From Tetradesmus obliquus (lineage: Eukaryota; Chlorophyta; Chlorophyceae; Sphaeropleales; Scenedesmaceae), in NCBI GenBank assembly GCA_030272155.1, contig CP126197.1, forward strand, positions 4,952,001-5,016,000: a stretch of 64,000 nucleotides of DNA, written 5' to 3'. The translations under genes were made by a program, and so were the position numbers. The notes under the pieces were generated by a model. The model did not search any database. It was not told where the DNA came from and was given only the letters and a program-made list of their open reading frames with translations. Shown one piece after another: positions 33,301 through 44,711 of this stretch. The number at the start of each line of letters is the position of its first letter. Positions within the stretch are counted from its first letter, which is position 1.

Positions 33301-36068
33301 CACCGTGAGGGAGTGCCACTCCGCCCATGCTGACGCGCCATCAGGAAGGCACTCGTACCTGCAGCCCGGCAACGGCAGTGGTGTTAGCATTGCGCCATGC
33401 CGACACACAGTTGTGGCTCCACAGAATGTTTATTTATGGCGCTCTTCTGCAGCATGCAAGCATCATTGTGTTTCATCAACTTCAGCCACACATAGCGCTA
33501 GTATTTATGGTTGCGACCCTGACATACCTCCACCAAATGCCGCCTGTGGACCACTGTCTGTTCTTGAACGGCTGGAAGAAGTCGCCGCCCACTGCGATCA
33601 CGCCATGGCCTGGTCCAGCTGCCGCACCACCTGTGGCTTTGTTGACGCGCTCCCATTCTGGTGAGGCCCAGAGGGAGCCAACCACCTTGGCCTTGGCGGT
33701 CCTGATGGCTACCACGAAGTCTGGGTCCATCATCAGCTCCTCGATGGACTCCTGTGGACGGATGTACCAAAACCTCTGCAAGCAAACAGTCACAATCATC
33801 AGGGCAGCAAGACACTGCTGCTGATTTGCTAGTCAGCCTCCCTAGGCGCTGGCGTTATGAAATGCCTGCGTAGAATCAGGCAAAATGCTAGCCCGTGTCT
33901 TGGACTGTTTCGCGTCAAGCGGCGTCATCAAGAGTGCACCATGATTGACTCACACAGCTGGAGGACTTATGGCCAGAGCATCTGCCGAGACACCACCAGC
34001 CCTGTCAAGCACCCTCCTGCTCACTCACCCTCACAGGCACCTCCTTGCCCAGCACAATGTTGAAGCGCTTGCCTCCACACTTGCCGCAGCAGTCATGCCG
34101 GTGAGCCTTCCACTCGGAGTGCGGGGTAGGGGGCCAGCCGGTGCACCCCAGGAGGCAGGAGTGCCACTCGTACTTGCTGGCAGGCGCCACATCCAGCACC
34201 TTCTTCATCATGTACAGGCTCTTGGGGAGCGTGTGGTCCTGCAGCAGAAGACAACAGAGCTTCACCACCGCATGCACGGCACCATGCCAGCAGTAACTGA
34301 GCCAACATAATCCGCGTGCACATCATCAATGTCGATATCGGCTGTTACTTACAGCTGTGCATACCATATCAACAACACCAGCCAGCGCTAGCTAGCACCT
34401 GCACACATGCTGATATGTATGCCTTGCCTCACAATATACATGTCACGACAGCAAAGAGCATTCCAATGCAGCAGCTCTCACCTGAGGCAGCGCAAACTCA
34501 GTCATGAAACCAAGGATGTCGTTGAAAGCCGCATTGGTCATGCTGTGCTCATTCCAGATGGAGATCAACTTGTAGACAGCATCCATGTTGTTGACACGTG
34601 CTCCTGGGAACAGCGGTTTGTCAGCATGCTCCTGCCACCAAGTGTGCTTGGGCAGGCAGCGTGGCATGTCCTCTGGCCTGGCGTAGTCCTTGGCGGTTGT
34701 AGAGGGGTGATCCCAAAAAAAGCCAGAAGATGACATGCTGGCCCGAGCTGCAGACGCAGCAGCATCACCAGGAGCGGCAGCTGCTGCTGCTGCTGCTGCA
34801 GCGTCATCACCAACAGCGGAGGCAGCAGCAGCGGCAGCAGCAGGAGTATGCATACCACCTGCTGCTCCAGCTTCGCATGCACCACCAGTCACTGCTGCCC
34901 CGTCAGCAGCAGCTACTGTTGCATCACCAGCACCAGCCGCGGCAGCAGCAGCGGCAACAGCAGCTGCGGCATCTTGCCCGGGTTGATCGGTACCACTGGC
35001 TTCATCATCTCCCGCTGCCTCGTCTTCCTCAGGCTCACTGCTAACATCCAGGTCGTCCAGCTCCTGGAGATGCTGCTGCGCCAGCTGGCGCACCCACGCT
35101 TCCTGACCAGGTGTGAACTGCTGCTGCTGAATACCAGACTCCAGCTCTGACCCAAGGTCAACTTGCTGCAACTGCTCGTCGTCGTCGTCATCATCACTGC
35201 AGACTGCGCGAGCACCGAGCCTGACAGCCCCGGCTGCCACAGCAGCTGCGACCGCTGCGGGTGCTGCACGAATGTCGGCAGCAGCAGCTGCCACCACCTG
35301 CTCGCCAGCAGCTGCATGCACTGCTGCTGCAGCGGTTGCAGGGGTGCCATTGGCTGACACAGCTGCTGCAGCAGCAGCTGCTGCTGCAGCAGCAGCAGCC
35401 TGAGCATCACCATCACCATCATCAGCAGCAGCAGCCACATCAGCAGCCTGCTGCTGCAGCTGCTGCTCGTATGAGGCAGATCCGCCAGCGTCATCTCCAA
35501 GTGATCCACTTGCTGCAGGCGATGCTGCTGCTGGCGGCGGTGATGGTGCTGCTGCTCCTGATGGTGGTGCTGGTGCTGCTGTTGCTGCGGTTTCTGCTGC
35601 GGCTGCTGCCGCTTCTGCTGCTTCTGCTGCTGCTGCTGCAGCTGCTGCTCCAGCTGCTGCTGCTGCAGTGTGCTGTCCGCCACTTGCAGCCTGCTGCAGC
35701 ACACCTGCAACAGAAGGCAGGCAGCCCACATGACATGCCAGCAGGTGAGTGAATGTTCATGGAAAATGGCGGGCAGGCAACTTCTTCTGGCCATGGGCCT
35801 GCAGGCCAGACAGCTGGCTGACAGCTGCAGGTGTCACTGCATCTGTGCATACGGTACCTGCGAGTTCCTGGCGCTCCGTGGCATCTGCTTGTGTGTTTGC
35901 AGGTTGACATTTTTCAGGCCCATGCTTTTTGTACCATGAGGAATAGCTGCAGTCCTCCCATTTGCGGCAGAGGGGGCATTGCCTCTCCACCGTCTCAGGT
36001 TGGAGCGTTGATGGACGCGTAGGCGCGTCGTGGTAAGCATTAGGACGTTTAACTTTGGTTTTAGGCAT
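29298..36068 (-). CDS. CACTA transposase, tnp2 / TNPD type
   Basis: Eight exons (36068-35858, 35704-34482, 34238-34029, 33775-33528, 33358-33207, 31763-31228, 30917-30540, 30203-29298) join without a frame break into 1,287 residues. An N-terminal zinc-finger-like block (CPLCRKW, then HGPEKC) is followed by about 340 residues rich in Ala and acidic residues, which is unusual for the family. The conserved part begins near residue 440 with YKLISIWNEHSMTNAAFNDI, then a zinc knuckle (WHSCLLGC, DCCGKCGGKRFN). VGGDFFQPF near residue 613 matches the DGFNPF block with the first catalytic Asp. LTVLIEGPTEP with DAFLQPL matches LLIPGPxSP with DVYLQPL. SWTAYLVCPFC and CTFNLHLLACQL follow. The enzyme should cut and rejoin the element's ends in the nucleus. 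No stop or frameshift is seen, so it may be active. Confidence 0.85.
30266..30341 (+). repeat. Uninterrupted CAG run of about 25 copies
   Basis: This is the longest pure triplet run in the window. It lies in transposase intron 7, close to the acceptor of exon 8 (30203). Confidence 0.95.
31860..33110. repeat. ~250-270-bp tandem repeats in transposase intron 5
   Basis: The marker CCGGATTGAAAGAGA recurs at about 32083, 32344 and 32613, with the variant CCGGGTTGAAAGAGA near 32866. Each monomer also has a CAG/GCA-rich stretch of variable length, which explains the uneven spacing. About five monomers fill most of the 1.44-kb intron between 33206 and 31764. Confidence 0.85.
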
Positions 36069-36469
36069 GTATCACTTCATCCAGGCAACTACTCAGCGGA
36101 GGTGGCCGTGAATGATACTGCAGGCCTGGCAGACCGAACTGCTGTCAGTGAAACCTGAACGGCCTTAAAATCTATGTTATTGTACTGAGCAAGCTGAGAA
36201 ACAGCCAATGCGTTGTCCGATCAACAACACATCGCTTGCACTGATGGTTACATGACACGGTAAGCACTGTCGCGCATGTTGCCACAGTAAGGACTCTGGT
36301 TCAACTTCTATACAAATAATTTCATATTCAGCTGTACAGAGAACAGAGACCCCGCATGGTCTGACAAACCCTACAGCAGGCGTCCGTTAGAGCATATATA
36401 TGCGGTGAGCTTGTATAAACACAATTTCTATACGTTGTAGGTTGCTTTCAGGCCATGTATCACAAGTCA

Positions 36470-36606
36470 ACGCTCCAGCAGCAGCACATGTCCAGTCGCA
36501 AAGCGCACAGGACATGAGACTGGACCTGCACACCCACCAACTGGACACGATTTGGTGCGACTGGACATGCCTGGACATGCAGCTGGACATCTCGGTGACC
36601 ATAGTG
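36470..36606. repeat. Right terminal and subterminal repeats of the CACTA element
   Basis: About seven CTGGACATG/CATGTCCAG-like motifs precede the terminus GTGACCATAGTG. The last 36 bp mirror the left end with about three mismatches. Confidence 0.85.
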
Positions 36607-36609
36607 CAC
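36607..36609. other. Right target-site duplication CAC
   Basis: CAC directly follows TAGTG at 36602-36606 and pairs with the left copy. Confidence 0.9.
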
Positions 36610-38403
36610 AGGTCCTTTCGGTACCCGCCCGCCCGGTATTCATCATGTCTGCGGGCTCAAAGCCATTGAAACGCTGATGTAGTTGAATCTCCATTCGCTT
36701 CTGGTTCGTGGTTGACACGCGTGGCTCCTGCGTCATGACAGCAATCGCCTGCTCAGTCTGGTTGTCCGGCCGTGCATCAGACGCCTGAATGCCATGAGCT
36801 ACGCAGCCAAATCATGTCAGAAGCAAATTATAAAATGTTTTGTTGTTTTTAACCATAACATGTTTGGTCCAGCCAGGTTCAGCCCGCACCATAACCCCTT
36901 CAGCAGCACAGCAGTACTATCAACCAACACAGCCCTGCCAGTGTATACACAGCAGCCAACATTGCAAGTCGCACACATGAAAGGAAACTAGGAACGGCCG
37001 TAAAGTGTTTACAGTGGTGCCCACTCGCATGCAGTTGGGTTGGCTCCACCAGCAGCAGCATGGCTGGCCCGCGCTGTACAGCGCGGTTCACATGTGAACC
37101 TGTTCAACAGCGGCACATGTTGTGCCTTCGAGTTGCAGCCCTGCTTACACGCGCGCCACGCTGCACAACTGCCACCAGGCCGCATGCATGGCCAACTTCG
37201 ACGCTTGACTGAGCTGCTGAACGTGCTGCTTCAGCTGCAGGCAGCAGCAGCGCACCCGGTGCTGAGCCTGAGTCAGCGTTTGTGTTGTGATCATCAAAGA
37301 GAAGAGTCTTCCAATAGGAACAGGAACACCAAGACATGTGCTGGCAAGGTTGCATCCCTGAGTTGCAGAACAAGCTTCCCCTGTGCTAGCAGCAGAGCAT
37401 GGTGTAGGAGCCGTCTGATTGGAGCCGTCTGATTGGACACTTCACACTTTTCTGCAGATGACGGGATGAGACAAGGCAGGTGTAATCGACACAGACACCG
37501 TGTCACTGGCATTGTTGCTGCGCTTCTGCTGCTGGAGACTGCACGGTGTTCAGCGCGCCTGTTACATTTGCCAAGCAACCCAACCAACAGGCCAAAAACA
37601 ATGACGCTAGCGCACTGGACAAACACTGTTGTCTGGCAGGCATGTTGGACAAATGCGCCAGTCAATACAAAACACTGGCAAAACGTTCTTTATCATGCAA
37701 GCTCAACCAAGCCTACTGGTGTTGCCAGCGACATGAAATGATGAATGACCACTGCTGCATGCGCAACATATGCATCAAGCAACATGCTATGTGATGGCCG
37801 TTGCTCAGAGCTGGGCATGTGCCATACTGGTTTACCAGCCATGCAGTTCCATGCTTTGAAGTAACAGGCACCCACAGGCGATGTGTTATCCTGACGATTG
37901 AACTGCGCCACTCCGCCCATGAAGTAGGACATCGCACCATGCACTTGCAGGCATCCGCAGTCGACGCTGACAATCTCACCACCACACCACCGCAGTCGCT
38001 TTTCTCCACCATGCAGACGACATCACGGCTGCTGGTGTGGGCAACACATTTGGCTGCCAATTACACTTGATGCTGCCGCTCAACAGCATCTTTCTGTCCC
38101 TCCCACATTCAGCTTGCTACATACACTGTTTGTAAGGAAGTGGCACTTCCTACAGCTCACAACGTTTCCACATCATTGCTTGAACTGGCTGAACATCCAT
38201 AACTACAGTGGCACTCATCAATACAGCTGTCATCGCTCAAGGTGCAACAGTCGTGCGTTTCTATGTAAACAACTTTATCAAGAGATGATCTCTGGAGGTG
38301 CGCTGCCCCTACATGCAGCCGCAGCTCAGCCAGCAGTTGCCATAGACAAGCTAGCTGTGAGACACAAGTAGAACCGCCTGGCCACACAACACCCCTGTCT
38401 GGC

Positions 38404-38819
38404 TTAAGGTGCCACAGCAGCAGGTGCGGGATCCGCCACCAAGGCTCCTGCCTCAGTACCCGCTGCGGCAGTAGCTACAGCGGCAGCGTCAGCACCCGGG
38501 GCAGCAGCAGCAGCAGCAGCAGGCTCTACCACTTGCACGCCCTCAGCACCAGCAGCTGCAGGAGCCACCCCAACAGCAGCAGCCTCGCCGGTCACACCAG
38601 GGGCTGCCGTTGCAGCAGCGGCAGCCACTGCAGTGCTGTCAACAACGCCAGCAGGCTGGGCGGCAGCACTGCTGCCAGCAGCGGATGCAGTCTCGGCGAC
38701 AGCGGCTGCCTCTTCGGCTGTCTGTGCGGGCACCCTGGTGACGCCGGCCCTTGCGCGGCGGCTGGCCCTACGTGCAGCTGCGGCTGTCACAGCCACGGTG
38801 GCGTTGGCAGCGCGGGCAC
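38404..38819 (-). CDS. Ala-rich terminal exon of an unidentified gene (unit 1), probably truncated
   Basis: An open stretch follows a good acceptor (CCTGCGCAG before 38819), enters in phase 1 and ends at a stop at 38404. It encodes about 138 residues: a short basic part (AAAARRASRRARAGVTRV), then an Ala/Val/Gly-rich tail with acidic residues. No start exon fits between it and the LPMO stop 340 bp upstream, so its own 5' exons may lie beyond the duplication breakpoint. Splicing from the upstream LPMO gene is a formal alternative. The composition is low in complexity and the opposite strand is also open, so coding status is uncertain. Confidence 0.35.
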
Positions 38820-39158
38820 CTGCGCAGGTGGTGGATAGGGCAGGGCAGGAAAAGGCAGGGTATGAGTGCCGTGCAATACAACAATTGGCAAGGACAAAGA
38901 GGTCGCCATGCAGTGCACATCTGCGCATCGAAGGTTACTGACATTTAGGTGATGGCATGAAAGGCTGCCTGGATGGTTGGAAGCCGCCTGAAACAGCCGC
39001 TGGGCCGTGAATCAGCCGTTGGTGACAAGAGCAACAGGGGGCAAGCAGCAATTGCGGCTCGTGTCTTGCATTGCGTGCAGCTGCGCATGGCTGGTTGCAC
39101 AACTTATTAGGTGATGTCCCAGCAGCTGCGGTGAAACTGACAGTGCTGGCAGCACAGC

Positions 39159-40468
39159 CTAGAACCCACTCATTGATTGGGGCAGGCATGCGCAGTTGGC
39201 GTTGCACTTGCAGCCGCCTTGCGATGCTGGCAGGTTGCACTTGGCGCACGGGCCACCAGGAGGGGTTGGGCCGGGAGGGGTGGGCCCGGTGCCTGGCAGG
39301 CAACCGCAGTTGGCGTCGCACTTGCAGCCGCCCTGTGATGCAGGCAGGTTGCACTTGTCGCAGACGTTACCACCACCAGGGGTTGGGCCAGGAGGGGTTG
39401 GCCCAGTGCCTGGCAGGCAACCGCAGTTGGCGTCGCACTTGCAGCCGCCCTGTGATGCAGGCAGGTTGCACTTGTCGCAGACGTTACCACCACCAGGGGT
39501 TGGGCCAGGAGGGGTTGGCCCAGTGCCTGGCAGGCAGTTGCAGTTGCCGTCGCACTTGCATCCGCCTTGCGATGCAGGCAGGTTGCACTTGGCACAGCCA
39601 CCGGGAGGGGTTGGGCCGGGAGGGGTGGGCCCACCGTCGCCATTGATGACCACGTCAGCACAGTTCCTGCAAGTCCATGGGGCCAGGGGACAGCAGCTGG
39701 GTCAGTATGTGCATGCGTCATGCAGGCGCGCCGCTGACAAGACAGATATGCAGCAGCCTAGCAAGTTTCCAACCTTTTGTTGCTGTGTTGTGACCTGCTA
39801 GCATTGTGCTGGGCCTTGCCTGCCTGCGCTGCACGTGTCACACACAACACGGCTGTGCTCTATATGCACGGTGTGTTGTCAGCGTGACTGAGCAACTGAT
39901 AGAGCGCTCACAGGAAGATCTCCTGAGGACCGCCTGCGCGGCAGAAGTCCAGCGGGCCGGGCTGGTTGGTGATCTGGTTCCTCCTGTCCGCGTAGAAGCC
40001 GCAGTCCTCCCTTGGGCACGGCTCAACGCTGCGCATGGACACAGCAGCAGGCGTTACACAGCACATGTCATTGACTCTGGGAGGTGGCTGCTTGGTTTGT
40101 TGTGATGTTAGCTGCCCTGTGCGCCAATACGTATTGTGCACGGACGTGCTGTCATGTTCATGCTTGCTGCACAGAGTGGAGCCATTCATCAATCGCATGC
40201 TGTGCCAGGCAGGCAGTCCAATCTGCGTGAACCAGCGCCAGCAGGGCAGCAGCCTCGCAGCACTCACCAGCTGTTGTAGGTGTAGTACTCCCTGCAGCCA
40301 CACACAACAACGGCACATGTCGGTGAGTAACAGCTCATGATGGCGCGTGTGATGTTGGCTGTGCTCAGGCCTGGCAGCAATCTGTGTAACTGGTATATGG
40401 TGAGCTGTCGGCAAAGATCGCTGGTCAACCCCTCTGTTGTGAAGCATGATTGCAGCACCAAGATATAT

Positions 40469-40520
<52 letters not shown>

Positions 40521-41687
40521 GCACTGCAGGCAAAGCAGACATCGTGCGGCTTCCTGCATGCTGGCGCAAGGACCCCAGAGCCTGCACTCACATCTGCAGC
40601 ACGCATCCGCCGGGGCAAGAGAAGCCGGACGGCAGCCTGAGGTCAAACTCAGCGGTCTCGGGATTGCCGTTACGAGTGCTCTCAAAGCTGCCCTGCGTGA
40701 TGTACCAGTGGGGCCTGCCGTTGTCGGCCCTGTGAATGGCAAGAGGGCGCAGGTCGCAGGCAGCAGGCGCTGAAGGTGAGTTCATGCAAGTGTGGGACTG
40801 GGCAGTACAACAGTGCTACAGGCGACCCGCCACATCGTGCTGTCGGAAGAGGCCGCGGCCACGAGCATTGAAGAACCAGCCCTGGCAAGGCGCGCCCTTG
40901 GCTCCAGTCTTGCTGCATCGCTGAGTGATTGCTGTTTGTTCACACCATCTGCTGCTGCAGGGCAACAGCAGCCAAGCGATTGATGCTTCGCGATACACAA
41001 TCAAGGCTGCAGAGATTCCCACCTGACAAGGGTGCGAGCATTGAAGCAGGCCTGGTCCAGGTTTGTCCTCCTGTCACAGAGCCTGAAGGTGAGGCGGCCT
41101 CCGTGGTTGACCTGCAGCCTCACGTTGACCCTGAATACCTGGCCGGACCGGTAGGTGGTCACCGGTCCTCGGATGTTTGCCATGTTGCTGGCGGGCGCTT
41201 CTTGGTAGGGGTCTCCGCACACACCTGGAAGCAGCAGTAGAAGGAGCGCATAGCAGTGGGCCAGTCGCACACATGAGCGCCTTGCTGCGCGGCGCGATGG
41301 TTTGTACCATGTGCAAACAGCAGTGCTGCTGGTCACGGGCTGCTGAAGCTGCTTTGAAGTACTAGTTAGCTGTGTGGGCAGAGCTGCAGTGACTGTCACA
41401 CTGTGACAGTGGCAGTGGCAGTGCAGCGCCGCTGCAGACCTGGCCATGGCCACAAGCAAGAACTCACCAGGGTTGCCAGGAGGCCGGAAGTTTGAAGCCG
41501 GACCCGGACCCAGACCGTTGCCAGCGTTGGCGTACCAGTTGTTGAAGAAATTCTCGTTGCGGCTCCTGGGATTCGTCAGAGATGCGTGTGCATGCACCGC
41601 AGATGGCAGGCTGCCGAGTACGCAAGCAACCAGAGTCACCAGCAACAGCTTGCTGTGAGCAGACGGTTTTGCATGTCCTGAATACAT
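39159..41687 (-). CDS. LPMO-like secreted protein (unit 2)
   Basis: This is a full copy of the unit 1 gene. Exons are 41687-41468, 41224-41023, 40912-40827, 40769-40592, 40291-40268, 40028-39912 and 39666-39159. I see no amino-acid difference from unit 1. Intron 1 has lost one CAGTGG and gained ATGGCC. All splice sites are retained, so the gene appears functional. Its 3' end is followed after about 340 bp by the Ala-rich exon of unit 1, which the copy at the left edge of the array lacks. Confidence 0.85.
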
Positions 41688-43956
41688 CGCGTTGATGACG
41701 ATCGAGTTGATGATGTGAAGCTTCAGCTCAAGCGTTCGACAAGCAAGTTTACTGAATTGGCGAATGCAGCGCACTATATAGCGCAACAGTGACCTTCCAT
41801 ATGAGCCTTCAACCACTTTTTGGCTGCCGGCCATGACCTTCGCTGGACTGCTGCACCGTCGGAGCTTCGCAGCGAAGGCCCAGTCGACCTTCCTCTGTTG
41901 GCAGCATGTCACCTGGCCCAGCGTTGCACCCTCACCGAGTCACAAAAGTTCACAGACTATCAATAAACGATGGAAGTCTTGTAACGACGTTGTATCAATG
42001 CGTGAACGCGTGGGCGCAATTGCAGAAGTCACCGTGGCTGGAGAGGCATGAGGATAACAAAAGAAACCGCTATAGATGGTGAATCTCTATGCATGGTCCA
42101 TATGCATGGTTGGCTGACGTGAAGTTTGGTGGGGTTGGGCGGTGAAGAGGCCTTTCAACCACAGGTCCTTTCGGTACCCGCCCGCCCGGTATTCATCATG
42201 TCTGCGGGCTCAAAGCCATTGAAACGCTGATGTAGTTGAATCTCCATTCGCTTCTGGTTCGTGGTTGACACGCGTGGCTCCTGCGTCATGACAGCAATCG
42301 CCTGCTCAGTCTGGTTGTCCGGCCGTGCATCAGACGCCTGAATGCCATGAGCTACGCAGCCAAATCATGTCAGAAGCAAATTATAAAATGTTTTGTTGTT
42401 TTTAACCATAACATGTTTGGTCCAGCCAGGTTCAGCCCGCACCATAACCCCTTCAGCAGCACAGCAGTACTATCAACCAACACAGCCCTGCCAGTGTATA
42501 CACAGCAGCCAACATTGCAAGTCGCACACATGAAAGGAAACTAGGAACGGCCGTAAAGTGTTTACAGTGGTGCCCACTCGCATGCAGTTGGGTTGGCTCC
42601 ACCAGCAGCAGCATGGCTGGCCCGCGCTGTACAGCGCGGTTCACATGTGAACCTGTTCAACAGCGGCACATGTTGTGCCTTCGAGTTGCAGCCCTGCTTA
42701 CACGCGCGCCACGCTGCACAACTGCCACCAGGCCGCATGCATGGCCAACTTCGACGCTTGACTGAGCTGCTGAACGTGCTGCTTCAGCTGCAGGCAGCAG
42801 CAGCGCACCCGGTGCTGAGCCTGAGTCAGCGTTTGTGTTGTGATCATCAAAGAGAAGAGTCTTCCAATAGGAACAGGAACACCAAGACATGTGCTGGCAA
42901 GGTTGCATCCCTGAGTTGCAGAACAAGCTTCCCCTGTGCTAGCAGCAGAGCATGGTGTAGGAGCCGTCTGATTGGAGCCGTCTGATTGGACACTTCACAC
43001 TTTTCTGCAGATGACGGGATGAGACAAGGCAGGTGTAATCGACACAGACACCGTGTCACTGGCATTGTTGCTGCGCTTCTGCTGCTGGAGACTGCACGGT
43101 GTTCAGCGCGCCTGTTACATTTGCCAAGCAACCCAACCAACAGGCCAAAAACAATGACGCTAGCGCACTGGACAAACACTGTTGTCTGGCAGGCATGTTG
43201 GACAAATGCGCCAGTCAATACAAAACACTGGCAAAACGTTCTTTATCATGCAAGCTCAACCAAGCCTACTGGTGTTGCCAGCGACATGAAATGATGAATG
43301 ACCACTGCTGCATGCGCAACATATGCATCAAGCAACATGCTATGTGATGGCCGTTGCTCAGAGCTGGGCATGTGCCATACTGGTTTACCAGCCATGCAGT
43401 TCCATGCTTTGAAGTAACAGGCACCCACAGGCGATGTGTTATCCTGACGATTGAACTGCGCCACTCCGCCCATGAAGTAGGACATCGCACCATGCACTTG
43501 CAGGCATCCGCAGTCGACGCTGACAATCCCACCACCACACCACCGCAGTCGCTTTTCTCCACCATGCAGACGACATCACGGCTGCTGGTGTGGGCAACAC
43601 ATTTGGCTGCCAATTACACTTGATGCTGCCGCTCAACAGCATCTTTCTGTCCCTCCCACATTCAGCTTGCTACATACACTGTTTGTAAGGAAGTGGCACT
43701 TCCTACAGCTCACAACGTTTCCACATCATTGCTTGAACTGGCTGAACATCCATAACTACAGTGGCACTCATCAATACAGCTGTCATCGCTCAAGGTGCAA
43801 CAGTCGTGCGTTTCTATGTAAACAACTTTATCAAGAGATGATCTCTGGAGGTGCGCTGCCCCTACATGCAGCCGCAGCTCAGCCAGCAGTTGCCATAGAC
43901 AAGCTAGCTGTGGGACACAAGTAGAACCGCCTGGCCACACAACACCCCTTTCTGGC

Positions 43957-44372
43957 TTAGGGTGCCACAGCAGCAGGTGCGGGATCCGCCACCAAGGCTC
44001 CTGCCTCAGTACCCGCTGCGGCAGTAGCTACAGCGGCAGCGTCAGCACCCGGGGCAGCAGCAGCAGCAGCAGCAGGCTCTACCACTTGCACGCCCTCAGC
44101 ACCAGCAGCTGCAGGAGCCACCCCAACAGCAGCAGCCTCGCCGGTCACACCAGGGGCTGCCGTTGCAGCAGCGGCAGCCACTGCAGTGCTGTCAACAACG
44201 CCAGCAGGCTGGGCGGCAGCACTGCTGCCAGCAGCGGATGCAGTCTCGGCGACAGCGGCTGCCTCTTCGGCTGTCTGTGCGGGCACCCTGGTGACGCCGG
44301 CCCTTGCGCGGCGGCTGGCCCTACGTGCAGCTGCGGCTGTCACAGCCACGGTGGCGTTGGCAGCGCGGGCAC
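43957..44372 (-). CDS. Ala-rich terminal exon fragment (unit 2)
   Basis: Same exon as at 38404-38819 with the acceptor kept. Small changes near the stop (AGGGTGCC instead of AAGGTGCC) lie at the 3' end. Confidence 0.35.
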
Positions 44373-44711
44373 CTGCGCAGGTGGTGGATAGGGCAGGGCA
44401 GGAAAAGGCAGGGTATGAGTGCCGTGCAATACAACAATTGGCAAGGACAAAGAGGTCGCCATGCAGTGCACATCTGCGCATCGAAGGTTACTGACATTTA
44501 GGTGATGGCATGAAAGGCTGCCTGGATGGTTGGAAGCCGCCTGAAACAGCCGCTGGGCCGTGAATCAGCCGTTGGTGACAAGAGCAACAGGGGGCAAGCA
44601 GCAATTGCGGCTCGTGTCTTGCATTGCGTGCAGCTGCGCATGGCTGGTTGCACAACTTATTAGGTGATGTCCCAGCAGCTGCGGTGAAACTGACAGTGCT
44701 GGCAGCACAGC

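Larger units (their letters stand above)
21129..36606 (-). mobile_element. CACTA (En/Spm-type) DNA transposon, 15,478 bp, apparently complete
   Basis: The ends are CACTATGGTCAC at 21129 and GTGACCATAGTG at 36606, a perfect 12-bp terminal inverted repeat that continues imperfectly for about 36 bp. The 3-bp direct repeat CAC flanks it (21126-21128, 36607-36609). The same site in units 2-5 reads TTCAACCACAGGTCC with one CAC, which is the pre-insertion sequence. CACTA ends, 3-bp duplication, CTGGAC-rich subterminal repeats and a tnp2-like transposase together define the superfamily. Both genes run on the minus strand: transposase near the right end and an accessory gene towards the left end. Satellite blocks and long introns account for the unusual length. 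Confidence 0.95.
17914..38967. repeat. Array unit 1, interrupted by the CACTA element
   Basis: The unit consists of 17914-21128 (LPMO-like gene and its promoter region) and 36610-38967 (spacer and Ala-rich exon), separated by the transposon and its second target copy. Unit-specific features are 18 CAG in intron 4, an expanded CAGTGG run near 20360, and a 14-bp expansion (GGCCATGGCCGGCC type) near 20790. The part 36610-38390 has only short open frames (for example minus 38060-37713 and 37665-37294) conserved in every unit, without recognisable domains. Confidence 0.95.
38968..44520. repeat. Array unit 2
   Basis: This 5553-bp unit has 16 CAG in intron 4 of its LPMO-like gene and an extra ATGGCC near 41445. 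It shares with unit 1 the variants CTACATACACTG (43670) and CCAACAGC (44123), which differ in units 3-5. The empty transposon site TTCAACCACAGGTCC lies at about 42154-42168. Confidence 0.95.

Noticed and set aside
37294-38060. Conserved spacer frames of 115-123 codons in each unit as possible genes
   Set aside because: They are conserved only because the whole unit is. No domain, signal peptide or splice pattern supports them, so they are described but not called.
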